Assembly: GCF_000190575.1 (NCBI RefSeq)
Contig: NC_015164.1
Location: 1,178,001-1,242,000, forward strand
DNA from: Phocaeicola salanitronis DSM 18170
GTDB taxonomy: Bacteria > Bacteroidota > Bacteroidia > Bacteroidales > Bacteroidaceae
Direction of reading: 5' to 3'
DNA: 64,000 nucleotides
The first letter of the stretch is position 1. The number at the start of each line of letters is the position of its first letter. Below the pieces are notes generated by a model. That model saw only the letters and a list, made by a program, of their open reading frames with translations, had not been told where the DNA came from and did no database searches. The position numbers and the translations under genes are program-made. Below, one piece after another: positions 26,025 through 33,081 of this stretch.

Positions 26025-27350
26025 TTATTGATTTGATATACCATAGCGATTCATCTTTTTGTACAGTGTCGGGCGGCTGATTCCCAACAATGCCGCTGCC
26101 TGGGTCAAATTCCCGTTTGATTCGGCAATTGCCTGCCTTATCTGTTGTTCTGCTTGCTCTTCTTCCTGTAAGAGAGACTGCATTTTCTTACTATTCCTAC
26201 CGACTTTCATTGTTTCCGGTCCTAAAGTCGGGGTTATCTTCAAGTACCTGGAAGAAATACATTGCCCTTCACTTAGCACCACCGCTGCCTGAACCACTTG
26301 TTTCAATTCACGCACATTGCCCGGCCAGCTATGTTCCAACAACATTCTTTTAGCCGGCTCGTCAAAATCAGAAACTTCCAGCTGCCATTTTTCACTATAT
26401 TGTCGCCGGAAAAAATCAGCCAACGGAAGAATATCTTCAGGGCAGTGGCACAGCGCAGGCACCGTCATCGTAAAGTCCTGCAAACGATAAAGGAGGTCTG
26501 CCCGGAAACGCTTTTCCGCCACTGCCTTGTGCAGGTTTTCATTGGTAGCCGCAATGATGCGTACGTCTGACCTCCTGTCCTGTCCGCCTCCTACCGGCCG
26601 ATACCTGCGTTCTTCCATGGCACGTAACAGCATCTGCTGTGTCTCAAGCGGAAGATTCTCCACCTCATCAATAAACAATGTGCCGCCATGCGCTTCCTGG
26701 AAATATCCGGCCTTTTCTTTCAAGGCTCCTGTAAAAGCCCCCTTAACATGACCGAAAAAAGCGGATGCGGCAAGTTCTTTGGGTAACATACCGCAATCAA
26801 CTGTCACATAAGGCTTATTGGCCCGCAAACTTTGCCTGTGTATATTGCCGGCCAAATGTTCCTTTCCGGTTCCCGTTTCCCCCCAGATAAGCACGGACAT
26901 ATCCGTAGGTGCAACCAAACGGATGTAATGGTACAATTCATTGAACGCTTTGCTTTTCCGTTCGTATATCACTTTGGAAAACGATAGATTCCTGCTCCTT
27001 ATTTTTTCCATTACAGGCAGCAACTTGTCTTCTATCAACGGTTTCAGTATATAGTCCTCGGCTCCTAACTTCATCGCATGGATTGCCGCATGTATATCCT
27101 CATACTGTGTCATGATGATAAAAGGTTGGGAATATCCCTGTTTCCGCATCCATTCCAGTAAAGATGTGCTTTCACCGTCCGGCAATCTCAAATCGGCCAA
27201 GAGGGTATCTTCTTCACCCAGAGAAGAGAGCATAAATTTTCTTGCCTGCGCAAGGTGATGGATTTTTACTGTTTTCCATCCCGCCTTTTGCAAATAACCA
27301 CAAATATAATCGCAGAACAATATGTTATCCTCTATAACTATCACCCTCAT
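26025..27350 (-). CDS. RteB-like sigma54-type response regulator
   Basis: 441 residues. Receiver domain at 1-120 with acidic pocket IEDN and phospho-acceptor Asp in LLADLRLPDGES; AAA+ domain at about 135-365 with Walker A GETGTGKEHLAG, the sigma54 contact loop GAFTGA and Walker B GTLFIDEVENL; Fis-type HTH at the C-terminus (LTQAAALLGISRPTLYKKM). This is the NtrC architecture of RteB of CTnDOT-type elements, where it activates transfer genes. It overlaps the kinase gene by 26 bp, so the pair is cotranscribed. The inducing signal is not shown by the sequence. Confidence 0.85.
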   Translation of the reverse strand: MRVIVIEDNILFCDYICGYLQKAGWKTVKIHHLAQARKFMLSSLGEEDTLLADLRLPDGESTSLLEWMRKQGYSQPFIIMTQYEDIHAAIHAMKLGAEDYILKPLIEDKLLPVMEKIRSRNLSFSKVIYERKSKAFNELYHYIRLVAPTDMSVLIWGETGTGKEHLAGNIHRQSLRANKPYVTVDCGMLPKELAASAFFGHVKGAFTGALKEKAGYFQEAHGGTLFIDEVENLPLETQQMLLRAMEERRYRPVGGGQDRRSDVRIIAATNENLHKAVAEKRFRADLLYRLQDFTMTVPALCHCPEDILPLADFFRRQYSEKWQLEVSDFDEPAKRMLLEHSWPGNVRELKQVVQAAVVLSEGQCISSRYLKITPTLGPETMKVGRNSKKMQSLLQEEEQAEQQIRQAIAESNGNLTQAAALLGISRPTLYKKMNRYGISNQ

Positions 27351-29652
27351 AAGCCTGTATAGTTTGTTGTGCCAACTTAATTATTTCTCTTCCTTTATCT
27401 ATTATATTTTGAAATGCCAAAACAAGCTCCTCATGCGTGCATTCCGGCATCTGATGGAGTTTTTCATACATTTCGCGTAGCGATTTGGCCGCATGGATCA
27501 TTTCCCAAGAACTGCTCAAATGATGTATCCAATCGTTCAAAGCCTTCCGGTCTTCCTTCTCCAAACATTTCCTCATCGCATCCATATCATCACGTGTCTG
27601 GCGGATCAGCGTATCAAGCATTTCCCGTCCGTTACTACATTTTAATAATGCGTAAAAATCCACCCGCTCTTCCTGCCTCTTATTTCCCAGACATCCTACA
27701 CATACCCGCATCAGTTCATCTGCGGAGAACGGCTTTCGCAAGCAAGCAACAAACCCAGCCTCAGACAAGCCGGAAATATCGCCTCCGGTTGCTGTAGCTG
27801 CGATGACCGGAATCGTACGTGAATTGCCGACATTTGCCATCCGCAATAATTTAAGCACATCAAACCCATTCATCTGTGGCATTTTCAAGTCAGTAATCAA
27901 TACATCATAATTCTGGTATCGTAAGTGTTCGATCATGTCCCGCACGTTTGCGCACACGGTACATTGTACTCCCTGACGGATAAACATTTCCTTCATCATG
28001 GCCAACAATACCTCATCGTTGTCCAATGCCAATACCGTAAACGGAAGCACCCTTGAAATTTTTTCTCCGCTTTCCATAGGCATCTCTTCCGCTAGAGATA
28101 AAGGAAGCAAGAACGTAAAGCAAGTTCCTTTTTCCAGCCGGCTATTCAATTTTATTTTTCCACCCAGCAATTCCGCCAGCCCTTTTACGATAGCCAGTCC
28201 TAATCCGACTCCTTCCACGGTAACGGCATTCGGCAACCTTTCAAAAGCTGTAAAGATGCGCATCTGTTCTTCCTCACTGATTCCTGTGCCTGTATCTTCA
28301 ACTTCCAAAGACAAGACTCCGCCTGAAAAGTCAGTTCGAAGGGTTATCTTGCCTTGTGAAGTGAACTTAACCGCATTGGACAATAAATTGGCACCAATCT
28401 GGAGAATCCGCTTCTTGTCGCCCACCACTACGGCATCACAGCCATTCTCCACCTCAAACCTCAATCCCTTTTCGATAGCCAAAGGCATAAATTCTGCTTG
28501 CAATGCATCGGTAATGCTTTGAATCCTGAAAGGAACCGGGTTCGGCTTTTCCTTATTGCTTTCCAACCTGAAAAAATCCAGCAGTCCGGCCAACATGGAA
28601 GCCATACGGTCTGTAACTTGGCGTATCGTCCTGATGTATTCCTCCCGTTTAGCCTTGTTTTCTTCTGTTAAAAGCAGTTCAATATTGCCACCGATGGCAG
28701 TAAGCGGCGTACGTAAATCATGAGTAACAGTCAGCATGATCCTTTTCCGGGCTTCAATCAAGACCTTGTTTTCAGAAACGGTCTTTTCCAGTTGCCCGAC
28801 CGTTTTTTCCAGTTGTCTTTTATACCTATTGATACGTGCCATATCCCGATGTATAACTGCATACGATACTCCAAGCAGCAGCACCATGATTGCGATTTGC
28901 CCACTGGTAGTGGCAAAAGAACGCTTTTCTGCCTCAGCTATCCTGTCTTCTCTCTGTTTCAGTTCTTTCAAAAGTGTTCTGTCCATGTATCTGAGCATAG
29001 CCCTCAGCTGTCCGTTCAGTTCCCTGTTTTTTCCCGCAAGACTATCCGCCTGCCCTAATAGCCTGCGCGTGTATTCCTGTTGCCTATCTACAACATTTCT
29101 GTCCAAATCGTACAAGCGGGAAGCCGTAGAGGAAGGCCTGTCATTCTTCCGCTTTCTGAAGAGTCTTTTCCAAAAGTTACGCTTCTTATTACTATCATCC
29201 AGCATACTTTGACGAGCTATTTCCGGTATCTGCCGGGCAATCTTCCTGTCCATGTCCTCTTTCATACGTACCGTCACCATGTATTGCCCCATAAGTTGTT
29301 CTTTATCTTCCCATAATCTGCGGATGCTGTCAAGATGCGCATCGACCAACCAACCTTTGAGGTTGCACAAAAGACTATCAACAGACAGCCTTTGCCTATG
29401 GTAAGCCTGTAAGTCCTCCGTTTCCCATTCTATGAAAGTTTCCGAGAAGGAAGAAAGTTCGAGCATCCTAACATATACATCATGTATCTCCTGTTTACGG
29501 CTACTGATCTGTCTGACTTCCTGTTCCCTTACTTTGCGCTCTTTCCATTCATAAATACCTGTATATATAATACTTCCTATGATTAAAAGTATAACGGCAT
29601 ATCCTACAGCAATCTTTGCCAGAAGAGACCGGGGGTACAAACTGATTTTCAT
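27325..29652 (-). CDS. RteA-like hybrid sensor histidine kinase
   Basis: 775 residues. Membrane segments near 10-30 (AVGYAVILLIIGSIIYTGIY) and 250-270 flank a periplasmic helical sensor. HisKA has the phospho-acceptor His in TVTHDLRTPLTAIGG; the ATPase domain has NLLSNAVKF and DTGTGISEEE; a receiver domain has ITDLKMPQMNGFD and a Lys in CLRKPFSADEL; a C-terminal phosphotransfer-like unit contains WIHHLSSSWEMIHA. This is a full phosphorelay like RteA. The promoter carries a TetR-type operator (29744), linking the ICE regulator to the TetR locus. Confidence 0.85.
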   Translation of the reverse strand: MKISLYPRSLLAKIAVGYAVILLIIGSIIYTGIYEWKERKVREQEVRQISSRKQEIHDVYVRMLELSSFSETFIEWETEDLQAYHRQRLSVDSLLCNLKGWLVDAHLDSIRRLWEDKEQLMGQYMVTVRMKEDMDRKIARQIPEIARQSMLDDSNKKRNFWKRLFRKRKNDRPSSTASRLYDLDRNVVDRQQEYTRRLLGQADSLAGKNRELNGQLRAMLRYMDRTLLKELKQREDRIAEAEKRSFATTSGQIAIMVLLLGVSYAVIHRDMARINRYKRQLEKTVGQLEKTVSENKVLIEARKRIMLTVTHDLRTPLTAIGGNIELLLTEENKAKREEYIRTIRQVTDRMASMLAGLLDFFRLESNKEKPNPVPFRIQSITDALQAEFMPLAIEKGLRFEVENGCDAVVVGDKKRILQIGANLLSNAVKFTSQGKITLRTDFSGGVLSLEVEDTGTGISEEEQMRIFTAFERLPNAVTVEGVGLGLAIVKGLAELLGGKIKLNSRLEKGTCFTFLLPLSLAEEMPMESGEKISRVLPFTVLALDNDEVLLAMMKEMFIRQGVQCTVCANVRDMIEHLRYQNYDVLITDLKMPQMNGFDVLKLLRMANVGNSRTIPVIAATATGGDISGLSEAGFVACLRKPFSADELMRVCVGCLGNKRQEERVDFYALLKCSNGREMLDTLIRQTRDDMDAMRKCLEKEDRKALNDWIHHLSSSWEMIHAAKSLREMYEKLHQMPECTHEELVLAFQNIIDKGREIIKLAQQTIQAYEGDSYRG

Positions 29653-29743
29653 TTACATTTTCTCTTTGTTACTCATTGCTTATATAGACAAAAATCGGCC
29701 TGCAACAAATGGCGAAAGTTCTTCGCCACCACTTATTATATAA

Positions 29744-29757
29744 ACCGACCAGTCGGT
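29744..29757. promoter_or_regulatory. TetR-type operator upstream of the rteA-like gene
   Basis: accga-ccag-tcggt. It lies 9 bp downstream of the minus-strand -7 box TATCTTTG (29767-29774) and about 92 bp before the start codon. It is one of five such palindromes in the window. Confidence 0.65.
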
Positions 29758-29821
29758 ATTTATTTGCAAAGATAGACTTTTTCAAGGAATAAAAAAACAG
29801 ATATCCATATCTAGTTCCTAT

Positions 29822-29841
29822 GTTTTGAATTTCTACAAAAA
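29822..29841 (+). repeat. 20-bp direct repeat, copy 2
   Basis: gttttgaatttctacaaaaa, identical to 16317-16336 and in the same orientation. From 29842 to 30094 I find only a short open stretch without a start codon. Confidence 0.6.
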
Positions 29842-30094
29842 GTTTTTGGGGGTGATGTATTCATTTTCGGTGTGCTTTGGATGATTTACTGGGAAGTTAC
29901 CGCTTTCTTCATCAGGTCATCCACTATCTTTCTCACCACACAAGTGAAAATGCCTCAAAAATCATCCTAAAGTCAGCATACGACAAATTCAACATAGAGC
30001 ATAAATAACAATTATACAGTATTTTAGATTGAGTTGTAGCTATAAGATTGAGGAATCAAAAAGGGAAGATACAGATGTGTCCCAGAAGTATTTT

Positions 30095-30622
30095 TCAGAG
30101 CGAACATAAGAAAGTTTTTCCAATAGAAGAATCGAAAAACTGCCGGCTAAAACTATATGCGTCATGTACAGCCAATTTATGTTCCCGTGATGCCTTATAA
30201 ACTACTTCCAAAAGAAAGTTCTGTTCTTGAAACAGCAACTCCTGATACAAACGGGAAAACTCATCCATGTATTCACCAGCAGAAGATACAAATTGCAAAT
30301 AATGCATCAAGCCGTTTCCTTTCAACTCCTCGGGGAAATCAGATATTGCACGTTCAATAGGATTCCTATACAAAAGAGTGAATTCATTCCAATTTTCGTG
30401 TGGGCTGGATGCCATTTCCGAGGTAAGCTTAGAAGCAGGGAAAAAGCGCAAACGGATGACAGCATCTACCAATTGTTTTTTAGAAGGGAAATGATGGATA
30501 ACCGCCCCCTTGGACTTATGCACAGCCAAAGCTACATCGCAAAATGAAGTATTTCTTATACCTTTTGCAATGAATAGCCTGTATGCTTCATTGATTATCT
30601 TTCGTTTTAAGTCCGGATCCAT
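30095..30622 (-). CDS. TetR-family regulator 1
   Basis: 175 residues from MDPDLKRKIINEAYRLF. The N-terminal HTH is typical of TetR: NTSFCDVALAVHKSKGAVIHHFPSKK split over two helices, with KGAVIHHF at the recognition helix and FPSKKQLV after it. The C-terminal part (from about 60) is helical and would bind a ligand or dimerise; it is unlike TetR2. A longer frame to 30667 begins at a non-ATG codon inside a hairpin. It is preceded by a 210-nt leader with two inverted copies of a structured motif and a terminator-like hairpin. Confidence 0.85.
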   Translation of the reverse strand: MDPDLKRKIINEAYRLFIAKGIRNTSFCDVALAVHKSKGAVIHHFPSKKQLVDAVIRLRFFPASKLTSEMASSPHENWNEFTLLYRNPIERAISDFPEELKGNGLMHYLQFVSSAGEYMDEFSRLYQELLFQEQNFLLEVVYKASREHKLAVHDAYSFSRQFFDSSIGKTFLCSL

Positions 30623-30648
30623 TTTATAACTGCGCGTAACATTGAAAA

Positions 30649-30720
30649 ATAGCACAGACGCAATCAAGACTCAAACAGCTAGTGGAAAAAGCTAAAGACG
30701 TATTGACGCACCTGTGCTAT
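30649..30720 (-). ncRNA. Terminator-like hairpin in the tetR1 leader (motif copy B, inverted)
   Basis: Outer stem atagcacag (30649-30657) with ctgtgctat (30712-30720). On the minus strand it is followed by TTTTT, as in an intrinsic terminator. The loop, read on the plus strand, contains tcaaac (30671), agtggaa (30681) and agacg (30696), flanked by a short agct/agct stem. The minus strand therefore carries the complement of motif copies A and C. It sits 27 bp before the tetR1 start. Confidence 0.5.
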
Positions 30721-30751
30721 ATGACAATGTATAGCGCAAGTCATCATATAC

Positions 30752-30792
30752 CATCTCGTCTTTTTGAAATTTCCACTTTCGTTTGAAAGATG
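30752..30792 (-). ncRNA. Stem-loop motif copy C in the tetR1 leader
   Basis: Read on the minus strand: outer stem CATCT/AGATG, then TCAAAC (30781-30786), a GAAA/TTTC inner stem around loop GTGGAAA, then AGACG (30757-30761). It is the same motif as A at 32835 and is complementary to the loop of the downstream hairpin B on the same transcript, so the two could form alternative structures. Confidence 0.5.
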
Positions 30793-30840
30793 AATATGAC
30801 ACCTGTACTTAATGTATCAAGCTTTATTTTATACGAGGGA

Positions 30841-30872
30841 CAAAGATAAAGTTTTTGCCGCTAATTTCCAAA
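30841..30872 (-). promoter_or_regulatory. Promoter of the tetR1 leader
   Basis: Minus-strand -33 TTTG (30869-30872) and -7 TATCTTTG (30841-30848) with 20-bp spacing, a full consensus match. The transcript would carry a leader of about 210 nt containing motif copies C and B before tetR1. Confidence 0.65.
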
Positions 30873-30873
30873 T

Positions 30874-32013
30874 TTAGACCACACTTAATAATACGGTTCC
30901 ATAAGAAAAGCGTCCGCTTTCAGGTACTAACAGCAAAATTTTTTCACCGGATTTAAGTTCATGTGTTCTCCAAAACTCATCCAATGCCGCAAAAATAGCC
31001 GCAGATGCAATGTTTCCCACTTTAGGCAAATTGGTAAACCACTTACTTTCATCAATTCCCACCCCCACATTTTTCAATTCATTGATTATCTTATCATAGA
31101 AGAACATAGATGAAACATGGGGAATAACGTAAGAAATAGAATCCGGAGAAACACTGTGCATTTCCAAACAAGATTTGATATGTTTAGCCCAATATGGTAC
31201 GGCTTTTAGGCCTAACAATTTAACATCCTGTTTTACAACAAAAAGAGAACGATCTATTCTTTCTTGATTACTAAAGACTTTCCAACTTTTTAACTCCCCA
31301 TCTTCTCTTTTTTCTGCTCCCATGAACATACAGGTTGGAAGTTCATTGGCATAAGATACCATTTCTACCCACTCTATGCGTAATGCTTTCCCTGTACCAG
31401 GACTATTTTGGAGCAAAACTGCACTAGCTCCGTCACTAAGCATAAACCGTAAGAAATCTTTTTCAAGTGCCATATATGGTTGAACTCCAAGATCTGCACA
31501 TTTTTCATATTCGATATCATAATTTTTAGACAGTAATGTTGCAGATGTCAACTCTGAAGTGCTACATATTGCATTCTTTTTTTCTCCAGATAAAATTCCC
31601 CAATATGCTACTTTAAAGGCCTGAAGACAAGATAGGCATATTCCTGAAGCCGAAAAGATTTCTAAGGGCTTCTTCTTTAACAGACCATGCACCATAGAAG
31701 CATGAGATGGAAGCATTTGATCTGGACTTGATGTCGCACACGATAATAACTCTATATCTTGATCTACTATAGAAGATTGCTCTAATAGTTTTACAATAGA
31801 GTAAACAGCCATTTCTGCATTCGTATGAGTAATCTTTTGTTCTTTCGTTAATGCATAATAACGCTGTTTAATTCCATTTTGTTTCAGTATTATAGGTTTA
31901 ACTCTAGAATGTTGTCCAGTAATTAAACCTAAATAATCTTCCATGTATTCATTGAATACAGGGGCATTCGGGAAATAGCAGGATGTTCCCGTAATAAAAA
32001 CATCATTTTCCAT
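30874..32013 (-). CDS. KAS III (FabH-like) beta-ketoacyl synthase family enzyme
   Basis: 379 residues of the thiolase fold. The KAS III triad is recognisable: Cys in SASGICLSCLQAFKVA (near residue 125), His in SYVIPHVSSMFF (near 295) in place of the usual IPHQAN, and Asn in LPKVGNIASAAIFAALDE (near 332). It is longer than housekeeping FabH (about 320). It could condense an acyl-CoA or acyl-ACP with another unit to make a lipid-like product; the actual substrate is not readable. No acyl carrier protein or tailoring enzyme is adjacent. It starts 2 bp after tetR2, so the two are one operon. Confidence 0.85.
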   Translation of the reverse strand: MENDVFITGTSCYFPNAPVFNEYMEDYLGLITGQHSRVKPIILKQNGIKQRYYALTKEQKITHTNAEMAVYSIVKLLEQSSIVDQDIELLSCATSSPDQMLPSHASMVHGLLKKKPLEIFSASGICLSCLQAFKVAYWGILSGEKKNAICSTSELTSATLLSKNYDIEYEKCADLGVQPYMALEKDFLRFMLSDGASAVLLQNSPGTGKALRIEWVEMVSYANELPTCMFMGAEKREDGELKSWKVFSNQERIDRSLFVVKQDVKLLGLKAVPYWAKHIKSCLEMHSVSPDSISYVIPHVSSMFFYDKIINELKNVGVGIDESKWFTNLPKVGNIASAAIFAALDEFWRTHELKSGEKILLLVPESGRFSYGTVLLSVV

Positions 32014-32015
32014 TA

Positions 32016-32639
32016 CTATTTACTTTTAATTAGAAAATATAAAAAATAGAGTTGCTCTTTTAAAGCATTTATGTTCAGTCCATTTTTTAATGCATCTTGA
32101 TACGACTTTCCTAAAAAAACTAATCTCATTTGCTGAGCAAATAATTCTATATTGCATGTGTTACGTATTTCACCTTTATCTTGTGCCCGTTTTAATATCG
32201 CTTTCAATTGCATAATTTCTTGACTTTCTATTTCATTAAGCATTTGATGAAATCCCGGATAATATTTTTCTGCTTGTAAAACCAAATTCATATACGCGCG
32301 TGTTCCATTGATTTGCGCTTCTGGCATAACAAACTGAGAAAGTCTATCCATAGTTTTCGCAATATTCTCTACATAATAATTTATATATTCCAATAAAGAC
32401 ATATCATAAATGCTATCAGATTGATGCTTGTTTTTCTGTGTATCTAAAATATACACATTAATAACGTCCACTAATAGATCCTTTTTTGTCGGATAATGAT
32501 AAGAAGTACAGCCTCTTGTCATTTTAGTAATTTTTTCTATATCTTTCAGAGAAACCGTTTCATAATCTTCAGTCAGAAACAATCTAAATGCAGCTTCTCG
32601 TATCAAATTTTTTGTTTCTGTTCCTTTAACACTTTGCAT
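32016..32639 (-). CDS. TetR-family regulator 2, operon partner of the KAS III gene
   Basis: 207 residues from MQSVKGTETKNLIREAAFRL. HTH: VSLKDIEKITKMTRGCTSYHY followed by PTKKDLLVDVI, the normal TetR pattern. The C-terminal ligand domain is helical and hydrophobic, suiting a lipid or acyl ligand. The start was set at 32639 because the frame above it has only a TTG and a promoter (-7 TACCTTTG at 32661-32668, near-consensus ATTG 20 bp before) would begin transcription just before this ATG. It is the best candidate to bind the ACCGA-N4-TCGGT operators, two of which lie upstream of it. Confidence 0.85.
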   Translation of the reverse strand: MQSVKGTETKNLIREAAFRLFLTEDYETVSLKDIEKITKMTRGCTSYHYPTKKDLLVDVINVYILDTQKNKHQSDSIYDMSLLEYINYYVENIAKTMDRLSQFVMPEAQINGTRAYMNLVLQAEKYYPGFHQMLNEIESQEIMQLKAILKRAQDKGEIRNTCNIELFAQQMRLVFLGKSYQDALKNGLNINALKEQLYFLYFLIKSK

Positions 32640-32782
32640 ACTTATAAATTTGTTTTGATACAAAGGTATGATTTCGGAAGAAGAAATTCAATAAATCTAT
32701 TTATATTCTGCATTGTAATCATTAAATTTGGCAACATATACATTATTATCGGGTTATTATTCTGCTTTCTTTTCACTTTTTA

Positions 32783-32938
32783 CTACTTTTGTCTTACACA
32801 AATCCGATTAGTCGGTTTGTAGGCATAGGAAGGCTCAAACAAAAGTGGAATTTTCGAATGAGACGTATTCCTATGCCTTTTTAAATGCAGTACCACCAAA
32901 TCTTTGGCACATATCTCACATATTATCGTCACCTTCAT
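32783..32938 (-). CDS. Possible microprotein with C2H2-like motif
   Basis: A 51-codon frame starting MKVTIICEICAKDL about 20-30 bp after a strong minus-strand promoter. CEIC, then eight residues, then HLKRH gives Cys-x2-Cys-x8-His-x3-His, a zinc-finger-like spacing. It overlaps the antisense candidate small RNA at 32797-32882 and so competes with that reading. No homologue is known to me. Confidence 0.25.
   Translation of the reverse strand: MKVTIICEICAKDLVVLHLKRHRNTSHSKIPLLFEPSYAYKPTNRICVRQK
32784..32791 (+). promoter_or_regulatory. Plus-strand -7 box driving a candidate small RNA
   Basis: TACTTTTG is an exact Bacteroides -7 match; TCTG 19 bp upstream is a near -33 box. The start site would lie a few bases before the operator at 32803. 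Confidence 0.5.
32797..32882 (+). ncRNA. Operator-controlled candidate small RNA (motif copy A)
   Basis: After the promoter at 32784 come the TetR-type operator and then an 11-bp stem aggcataggaa (32821-32831) / ttcctatgcct (32868-32878) followed by a T run, as in an intrinsic terminator. The loop holds TCAAAC (32835-32840), an AAAA/TTTT inner stem around GTGGAA, and AGACG (32861-32865). The start is estimated. The loop is complementary to the loop of the tetR1 leader hairpin at three blocks of 6-8 nt. Confidence 0.45.
32803..32816. promoter_or_regulatory. TetR-type operator at the candidate small RNA
   Basis: tccga-ttag-tcggt: one mismatch in the outer base. It is extended by acaaa before and tttgt after, making a longer palindrome. 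It lies 11 bp after the -7 box at 32784. Confidence 0.6.
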
Positions 32939-32945
32939 ATTATTA

Positions 32946-32959
32946 AACCGTCCAGTCGG
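32946..32959. promoter_or_regulatory. TetR-type operator upstream of tetR2
   Basis: accgt-ccag-tcggt, one arm mismatch. It lies 14 bp downstream of a minus-strand promoter (-7 TACTTTTG at 32974-32981; -33 TTTG at 33002-33005; 20-bp spacing) that could drive the microprotein frame and read into tetR2. Confidence 0.6.
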
Positions 32960-33010
32960 TTTTGTTTTTCAGAACAAAAGTATAAGAATTCTTAATAGAA
33001 ACAAAGCAAA

Positions 33011-33053
33011 AGCCGAAACAATTGTCACCTATGTGTTAACAAGTGTTTCGGCT
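33011..33053 (-). terminator. Terminator of the 33082 gene
   Basis: agccgaaaca (33011-33020) pairs with tgtttcggct (33044-33053), 28 bp beyond the stop of the minus-strand gene, and on that strand is followed by TTTTG. Confidence 0.65.
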
Positions 33054-33081
33054 TTACCCTAAATGCAGTGATAAATACTTG

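Noticed and set aside
29856-30008. Plus-strand open stretch containing SYRFLHQVIHYLSHH
   Set aside because: About 50 codons after a stop with no start codon and no recognised family; at most a relic.
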